Origin: an uncultured Eubacteriales bacterium
Lineage (GTDB): Bacteria > Bacillota > Clostridia > Oscillospirales > CAG-272
Length of the DNA: 64,000 nucleotides
Assembly (NCBI GenBank): GCA_934402395.1
Contig: CAKRTQ010000005.1
Coordinates: forward strand, 62,001 to 126,000
Reading direction: 5' to 3'
Shown: piece after piece, positions 59,486 through 64,000 of the stretch
Numbering within the stretch: the stretch's first letter is position 1
How the letters are laid out: each line of letters begins with the position of its first letter
Program-made: the position numbers and the translations under genes
The notes under the pieces: generated by a model
What the model was told of the DNA's origin: nothing
What the model saw: only the letters and a program-made list of their open reading frames with translations
The model's database searches: none

Positions 59486-61309
59486 TTACCCGTTCACAAC
59501 GCGCATGAGAAGTCCCGCGCCGGGGTCGAGCGTGATGACGTAATTGCCCGCTTCGTTTTTTGCGGCGTATGCAGAGCCGTCAATGTTCTTCCATGCTCCC
59601 GCGGTCGTGTCAAAGTACTCAAGGCCCTCTGAAAGATCTGAGAAGGTGTAGCTCATACGGTTCTTTTCGCCTTCATCGTAACGCTTGTTTACAAGCATGA
59701 AGCTGCCGTCGTCAAAAAAGCCTATGACAGCCTGCCTGCCTTCCACCGCGCCGAGGTCGCCGTAGCCCTCGTAGTCGCTGCAGCCGTTTTCGCCCGAGGG
59801 CAGATGGAATACTGCCGTTGACTGCTTGCCGAAAAGCTCGCGCCCGAGCGGAAGGAGCCACTTGTTTATTTCCTGCACATCATAATAATGCTGATATTTT
59901 TTGCCCGTGTAGTCCATGCAGGCGTTTGTCCACTTTTGATCGGTGAGGCTCTGGTCAAGCCAGAAGGTGAAGTATGATATGCGCTTCATACCGTATGCCA
60001 GCGACATATTCACCTCCCACGCTATCTGTGTGGGGGTGAGGTCGGCGTAGCTCATATGCTTTGTGAGCAGTATGATCTGCATCTGGTCAAGACCTGCGTC
60101 GATACCCGCGCGGCGGACATATTCAAGGTTGGTGAAAAAGCCGGTGCGCGGCGTGTTGCGCTCTCTGAAATGATAGTGGTCGTAGCTTATGTAATGGGGA
60201 TCGACCGCAGAGATGTAATCCGAAAGATACTTCCGGTAGGTCGATGCGCCGAGCTGCGTGGTTTTGGCGTAGGTGGGGAAGAGGTTTATCATTCCCACAC
60301 GGTCGGGATCAATCCTGCGCAGAGCCGATATCACCATCCCGAGACGCTCAAATTTGTCGGCGGCAGGCTCATCCATGATGTAATAGCCGCGGAGATTATC
60401 AAATTCGCGGTAGTCGGCAGCGACTTCGGTGATCACTGCGTCAACTTCCGCCTGCGTCACGGGAGCGGAGCCGAACACGATGTTGTTTATGCGGGCATCC
60501 CACAGCGCAGAGCAGGTGAGGCCGTATTTTTTGAGCAGACCGAGCGCGATCTTATTGTTTTCGACAGAGTTGTTTTCAAATGGAATGCTCGTGAATCCGC
60601 ACTCGGCGATCGCCTTTATGTATTCTTCGTTGATCATATCGCTGCCGTGAGGACCCCAATAATAGGTTATCTCAAAGTTATCCATTCCGGTCGTTTTTGC
60701 GGCCTCCTTTTCTTTGAAGTCGTAGTGATACGTTATCGTGGCTGTCACCGAAAGCTCGCCGCTCTCATCGGTCACCGTGAATGAACGCACCGTGTCGGCT
60801 GCTCCGGCGGGAAGCAGAGCAAGCGGCAGAAGAGCTGTCGCGGCAAGCGCCGCACAGATGATGCGACGGACGCGCTTTCCGCCCGTTTTGCCGCACACGG
60901 TCATAAATACGGCTCCGACGAGCGCGGTGACGGCGGCGGCGATTCCTGCGGCAGACGAGCCGCAGCCGCGGCTCGCCGGCTTTTCGGCGGCAACGGTCGT
61001 GTCGTCGGCGCGGTTTGTGAATGAAAACGTATGCTTGCCTCCCACGGGGATATCTATGGGTGCCGTATCGCCCGAATACGGGACGTCGGTGTTTGCGGTG
61101 AGAGATACGCTTATCTTCTTTGCGTATTCCGAGGAGATGTTTTCGACCGTTATGCTGACGGTGCCGAGATCGGCGGATATTTCAGATGCAGCACGGAGCC
61201 CGTCTTTTTCGGCTGAGCCTTTTGCGGGAGCCATGTCCCACGCAAATGCAAGCGCGGCGAGAGAAAATGCAAACAGTGTCGCAAGAGCGACCGACAGTAT
61301 TTTTTTCAT
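59486..61309 (-). CDS. Membrane-anchored glycosidase-like protein (second paralogue)
   Basis: This 607-residue protein has a signal peptide (MKKILSVALATLFAFSLAAL), a small beta-sandwich (residues ~30-105), a RGCGSSAAG stretch followed by a membrane helix (~121-140), a basic loop (GKRVRR), a second helix (ICAALAATALLPLALL), a second sandwich (SFTVTDESGEL) and a TIM-barrel domain from ~210 with NFEITYYWGPHG, FTSIPFENN, the acid motif YYIMDEP and WEVNMSLAYGMKRISYFTFW in part. It probably acts on glycans outside the cell. No exact glycoside-hydrolase family is assigned. It is ~65% similar to the next gene upstream. Confidence 0.75.
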   Translation of the reverse strand: MKKILSVALATLFAFSLAALAFAWDMAPAKGSAEKDGLRAASEISADLGTVSITVENISSEYAKKISVSLTANTDVPYSGDTAPIDIPVGGKHTFSFTNRADDTTVAAEKPASRGCGSSAAGIAAAVTALVGAVFMTVCGKTGGKRVRRIICAALAATALLPLALLPAGAADTVRSFTVTDESGELSVTATITYHYDFKEKEAAKTTGMDNFEITYYWGPHGSDMINEEYIKAIAECGFTSIPFENNSVENNKIALGLLKKYGLTCSALWDARINNIVFGSAPVTQAEVDAVITEVAADYREFDNLRGYYIMDEPAADKFERLGMVISALRRIDPDRVGMINLFPTYAKTTQLGASTYRKYLSDYISAVDPHYISYDHYHFRERNTPRTGFFTNLEYVRRAGIDAGLDQMQIILLTKHMSYADLTPTQIAWEVNMSLAYGMKRISYFTFWLDQSLTDQKWTNACMDYTGKKYQHYYDVQEINKWLLPLGRELFGKQSTAVFHLPSGENGCSDYEGYGDLGAVEGRQAVIGFFDDGSFMLVNKRYDEGEKNRMSYTFSDLSEGLEYFDTTAGAWKNIDGSAYAAKNEAGNYVITLDPGAGLLMRVVNG

Positions 61310-61344
61310 TACAGTGTCCTTTCTGTGATGCGGGTCGATCATGT

Positions 61345-63252
61345 TTATTTTTTAACTCTGAGAAGCACGCCGGCCGCCGCATTGAGCGTCAGAACGTATT
61401 TTCCCTGTTCGTTCTTTGTCATAAAGTCCGCGCCGTCTGCCGTTTCCCACTTGCCCGAGGCGGTGTTGAAGTATTCAAGTCCGTCCGAGTGGTCGATAAG
61501 GGTATAGCTGCGGCGGTAATCGTCGCCGTCACGGTAGTTTTTGTTGACTATCATGAAGCTTTCGTCATCGAAGAAGCCTATTACTGCATCCGAGCCCTCG
61601 ACCTCGCCGAGGTCGCCGTATGATGTGTATCGGTTTGAAGATGAGGGCGGGTATTCACTCAGATGGTATACAGCTGTTGACTGCTTGCCGAAAAGTTCGC
61701 GTCCGAGCGGAAGGAGCCACTTGTTTATCTCCTGTACGTCGTAGTAGTGCTGATACTTTTTGCCGGTGTAATCCATGCAGGAGTTCGTCCAGCCGTCGTC
61801 GATGAGGTCTTTATCCATCCAGAATGTGAAGTAGGAGATGCGCTTCATGCCGTAAACAAGGTCAAGGTTGACTTCCCACGTGATCTGTGTGGGGGTGAGA
61901 TCGGCATAATGCGTGTTTTTGTTTGAATGTTTGGTGAGAAGGATTATCTGCATATAGTCCTTACCGTGCTTGAGCCCGGCTCTTCTTATCTTTTCGAGGC
62001 TGTCGTAGAAACGCGGATTGCACTTGCCGTCTTCCGTGAGCACGTACTGGTCGTAGCTGATATAATGCGGATCCACGATATCGCACAGTTCGTCAAGATG
62101 AGCGGCATATGTCTTTGAGCCGAGCGTGCCGGGGCTCACCGTGTTGGGAAAGAGGTTTATCATGCTTGAACGTTCGGGATCCAGGCGGCGTATTGCCGAC
62201 ACTATCATTCCGAGACGCGGGAAGTGCTTTGCCGACGGCTCGTCACGCAGAAGATAGCCGCGAAGATTGTCAAATTCGCGGTAATCGTCAACGACCTCCT
62301 TCACGGTGGCATCCACTTGCTCGGCGGTGAGGTTTTCGGTGGTGTGAACGAGGTGGTTTATGCGCGGATCCCACATGGCAGAGCAGGTGAGACCGTACTT
62401 TTTGAGCAGCTTCAGCGCGGCTTTGTTGTTTTCTATCGAGTTGTTTTCGATCGGAATGCTCGTAAAACCGCAGTCGGCTATCGCCTTTATGTATTCCTCA
62501 TTGAGAATGTCGTTTCCGTGAGGACCCCAGAAATATGTTATTTCAAATTTTTCCATGCCGGTCGATCCCGCGACCTCCTTTTCTTTGAAGTTGTGGTGAT
62601 AGGATACTTCCGCAGTCAGCGTAACGCCGCCGGATTCGCCCGAAACGGTAAATGACCGTACCGTGTCTGAGGCGCCGGCCGGAAGCGTTGCCACGGCAAG
62701 GACCGTGACGCAGACAAGCAGTATCCCGAAAAACCGTCGTGTGAGCTTTGTGCTCCTAAAGCAAAGGGCAACCCCAAGTGCTGAGATTACGGATATCATT
62801 GCAGCCCCGGCGCGCGATGCCGTGCGGCAGCCTTTATCTTCAGATCCGACAGTTGTCGTGTCGGTCCTTTGCGCCAAAAAAGTAAAGGTCATGTCCGTTC
62901 CGACAGCGATGTCAACGGGTCCGGCTGTATTGCCCGCAACGGAGGCGGAGGGCTCGTTTCCGGTAGGTAATGCCACGGGAGCTGTATATACCCACACGGC
63001 GCCGTCGGATGAGCTTAACGAGACAGTGATCTTTTCCGCATAAACCGATGAGAGGTTATCAAGTCGCACCTGTGCGGTCTCGGGTTTGCCGTCCGTGTTC
63101 TTTGATGTCGTGAGCCATGCCCGCAGCCCGTCCTTTTCGGCTGTGAATGCGATATCCGGTTTGTCGTTCTGCCCGCCGAGCGCAAATGCAAGCGGAATAA
63201 GGAGGAATGCCGCCAACACAGTGGCAATAACGGTCGTTGCTGTTTTTTTCAT
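61345..63252 (-). CDS. Membrane-anchored glycosidase-like protein (first paralogue)
   Basis: This 635-residue protein has the same plan: signal peptide, beta-sandwich (~30-130), KGCRTASRAG with a membrane helix (~148-165), basic loop (STKLTRRF), second helix, second sandwich (SFTVSGESGGV) and a TIM-barrel domain with KFEITYFWGPHG (~235), FTSIPIENN, the acid motif GYLLRDEP (D337, E338) and FDDESFMIVNK near the C-terminus. It is first in the operon, ahead of its paralogue (35 nt gap) and the kinase-like gene. The barrel acids suggest a retaining glycosidase of clan GH-A type, but the second catalytic acid could not be placed. Confidence 0.75.
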   Translation of the reverse strand: MKKTATTVIATVLAAFLLIPLAFALGGQNDKPDIAFTAEKDGLRAWLTTSKNTDGKPETAQVRLDNLSSVYAEKITVSLSSSDGAVWVYTAPVALPTGNEPSASVAGNTAGPVDIAVGTDMTFTFLAQRTDTTTVGSEDKGCRTASRAGAAMISVISALGVALCFRSTKLTRRFFGILLVCVTVLAVATLPAGASDTVRSFTVSGESGGVTLTAEVSYHHNFKEKEVAGSTGMEKFEITYFWGPHGNDILNEEYIKAIADCGFTSIPIENNSIENNKAALKLLKKYGLTCSAMWDPRINHLVHTTENLTAEQVDATVKEVVDDYREFDNLRGYLLRDEPSAKHFPRLGMIVSAIRRLDPERSSMINLFPNTVSPGTLGSKTYAAHLDELCDIVDPHYISYDQYVLTEDGKCNPRFYDSLEKIRRAGLKHGKDYMQIILLTKHSNKNTHYADLTPTQITWEVNLDLVYGMKRISYFTFWMDKDLIDDGWTNSCMDYTGKKYQHYYDVQEINKWLLPLGRELFGKQSTAVYHLSEYPPSSSNRYTSYGDLGEVEGSDAVIGFFDDESFMIVNKNYRDGDDYRRSYTLIDHSDGLEYFNTASGKWETADGADFMTKNEQGKYVLTLNAAAGVLLRVKK

Positions 63253-63307
63253 TTCTTTTCCCTTTCCCGGTTTTGGGGTCCGGCAGGCGTTGCCGAAGAG
63301 CGAAAAA

Positions 63308-63392
63308 CGGAAAGCACCTGCCGACTGATTTTATTATACAGGCTCCGGGAAGCGTTGTCAACAAAAATATCGCTTCCCGCAGGTGCTTTCCG
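63308..63392 (-). promoter_or_regulatory. Promoter nested inside an intrinsic terminator (glycosidase-like operon)
   Basis: Outer arms CGGAAAGCACCTGC / GCAGGTGCTTTCCG (14 bp; 63308-63321 and 63379-63392) end in TTTTT on the minus strand, a terminator for the ribbon-helix-helix gene. An inner 8-bp stem (63347-63354 with 63371-63378) encloses TTGACA (63356-63361); TATAAT (63333-63338) follows 17 bp later. The downstream promoter therefore lies wholly within the terminator loop. Confidence 0.85.
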
Positions 63393-63409
63393 TATTGTTT
63401 TATTTACGT

Positions 63410-63613
63410 TTATTCTATGTCAAGGTCCGGCGGCTTGTCGAGCTCGCGCGGAGAGGGCGAGCCGTTCTTCTTGCGCTGACGGACGCATTCGGTGAGCAGA
63501 TATTCTATCTGTCCGTTCACCGAACGAAAATCGTCCTCCGCCCACGCGGCAATTGCGTCATAAAGCTTTGCCGAAAGCCGCAGCGGGATCTGCTTTTTCC
63601 CGTTGTCACCCAT
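63410..63613 (-). CDS. Ribbon-helix-helix (Arc-type) DNA-binding protein
   Basis: This 67-residue protein has the Arc/MetJ plan: beta-strand KQIPLRLSAKLYDAI, then helices with VNGQIEYLLTECV, and a Pro/Ser/Asp-rich tail. It should bind DNA as a dimer through the strand and repress transcription. It starts 9 nt after the SPFH-protein gene, with which it is co-transcribed. Although RHH proteins are often antitoxins, no toxin gene is next to it. It may regulate its own operon. Confidence 0.88.
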   Translation of the reverse strand: MGDNGKKQIPLRLSAKLYDAIAAWAEDDFRSVNGQIEYLLTECVRQRKKNGSPSPRELDKPPDLDIE

Positions 63614-63622
63614 GGCGAGGCA

Positions 63623-64000
63623 TCAATAAATGCTGCCGGAATTCACGACCGGCTGTGCATCGCGGTTTCCGCAAAGCACAACGAGCAGGTTAGAGACCAT
63701 TGCCGCCTTGCGTTCTTCATCGAGCTCTATCGTTCCGCGCTCGGCAAGTCTGTCAAGTGCCATTTCGACCATTCCGACCGCACCGTCAACTATCATGCGG
63801 CGCGCATCGATTATCGCGGATGCCTGCTGACGTTGAAGCATGACCGCCGCGATCTCGGTAGCGTATGCAAGATAGGTGATGCGCGCTTCGAGTATCTCTA
63901 TGCCCGCATCGTTCACGCGGTCCTGTATCTCATCGCGTATGCGTGACGCTACGACATCGCTTGAACCGCGCAGACTGCCGTCGTCGGCAATGCCGTCGCC
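63623..64000 (-). CDS. SPFH/Band 7 domain protein (partial, N-terminus outside window)
   Basis: The visible C-terminal ~125 codons encode the end of an SPFH (stomatin/prohibitin/flotillin) protein: IRDEIQDRVNDAGIEILEARITYL in part, then QRQQASAIIDARRMIVDGAVGMV, the coiled-coil assembly region, and a short tail ending VNSGSIY. Such proteins form membrane-associated oligomers that organise microdomains or proteases. The frame continues off the right edge. Partner of the ribbon-helix-helix gene downstream. Confidence 0.88.
   Translation of the reverse strand, partial: GDGIADDGSLRGSSDVVASRIRDEIQDRVNDAGIEILEARITYLAYATEIAAVMLQRQQASAIIDARRMIVDGAVGMVEMALDRLAERGTIELDEERKAAMVSNLLVVLCGNRDAQPVVNSGSIY

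Noticed and set aside
63410..63613. Antitoxin of a toxin-antitoxin pair
   Set aside because: The fold fits, but neighbours are an SPFH protein and a glycosidase-like gene; no toxin-sized partner frame exists.

Overview
The window looks like chromosomal DNA from an uncultured gut-type member of the Bacillota, class Clostridia (Oscillospirales or Christensenellales are the likeliest orders; genus cannot be read from the sequence). The signs are strong AGGAGG-type ribosome sites, near-perfect TTGACA-17-TATAAT promoters, a CIRCE/HrcA heat-shock operon in the Gram-positive order hrcA-grpE-dnaK-dnaJ-prmA, diacylglyceryl lipoprotein signals, surface proteins with C-terminal membrane anchors, an Fhs formate-tetrahydrofolate ligase, and moderately high GC. 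Coding density is high and there is one tRNA gene.

Layout. 1-3.9 kb (minus): a BMP-type nucleoside ABC importer (lipoprotein, double ATPase, permease running off the left edge) behind a guanine-class purine riboswitch with its own terminator. 4-6.3 kb: comEC. 6.4-9 kb: a polar amino-acid ABC importer whose binding protein appears circularly permuted. 9.1-14.1 kb: uvrB-uvrA. 14.3-16.5 kb: htpG plus a TSCPD protein. 16.7-22.7 kb (plus): CIRCE-hrcA-grpE-dnaK-dnaJ-prmA. 22.7-25.9 kb: an alpha/beta hydrolase broken by one in-frame TGA, a cluster of palindromes and 74-bp tandem repeats, and two coupled XRE regulators. 25.9-28.6 kb: an ArsR-type sensor, a stand-alone HMA metallochaperone and a P-type metal ATPase. 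28.6-33.8 kb (plus): a membrane-anchored Mrr-like nuclease, a 29-residue membrane peptide, an RsuA/RluB pseudouridine synthase, tex and an orphan MsmX/UgpC-type ATPase.

33.9-39.9 kb (plus): an operon of a CPBP protease-like protein, a TadA-alkyladenine DNA glycosylase fusion, a large exported DUF5722-like protein and pncB. 39.9-43.7 kb (minus): two tandem paralogous repeat-rich surface proteins. 43.8-45.5 kb: fhs. 45.5-49.3 kb: an McrBC-type modification-dependent restriction system (McrB carries an EVE reader domain) plus a zinc-ribbon protein. 49.3-56.4 kb: an ECF sigma factor, a membrane anti-sigma candidate, two paralogous lipoproteins and an ABC exporter with a double-length permease. 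56.5-56.9 kb: tRNA-Leu(UAG) beside a decayed copy of its 3' half. 56.9-64 kb (minus): SPFH protein, ribbon-helix-helix protein, two paralogous membrane-anchored glycosidase-like proteins, a small P-loop kinase, then a membrane protein coupled to a glycosyltransferase.

The most noteworthy signals are the TadA-glycosylase fusion (inosine writing joined to a family that excises hypoxanthine from DNA), the permuted amino-acid binding protein, promoters nested inside intrinsic terminators at three places, a family of A6/T6-core palindromes at gene ends, and the glycosidase-like pair built as an anchored surface module fused in front of a second exported domain. All functional calls come from motif recognition by eye; no database search was run.
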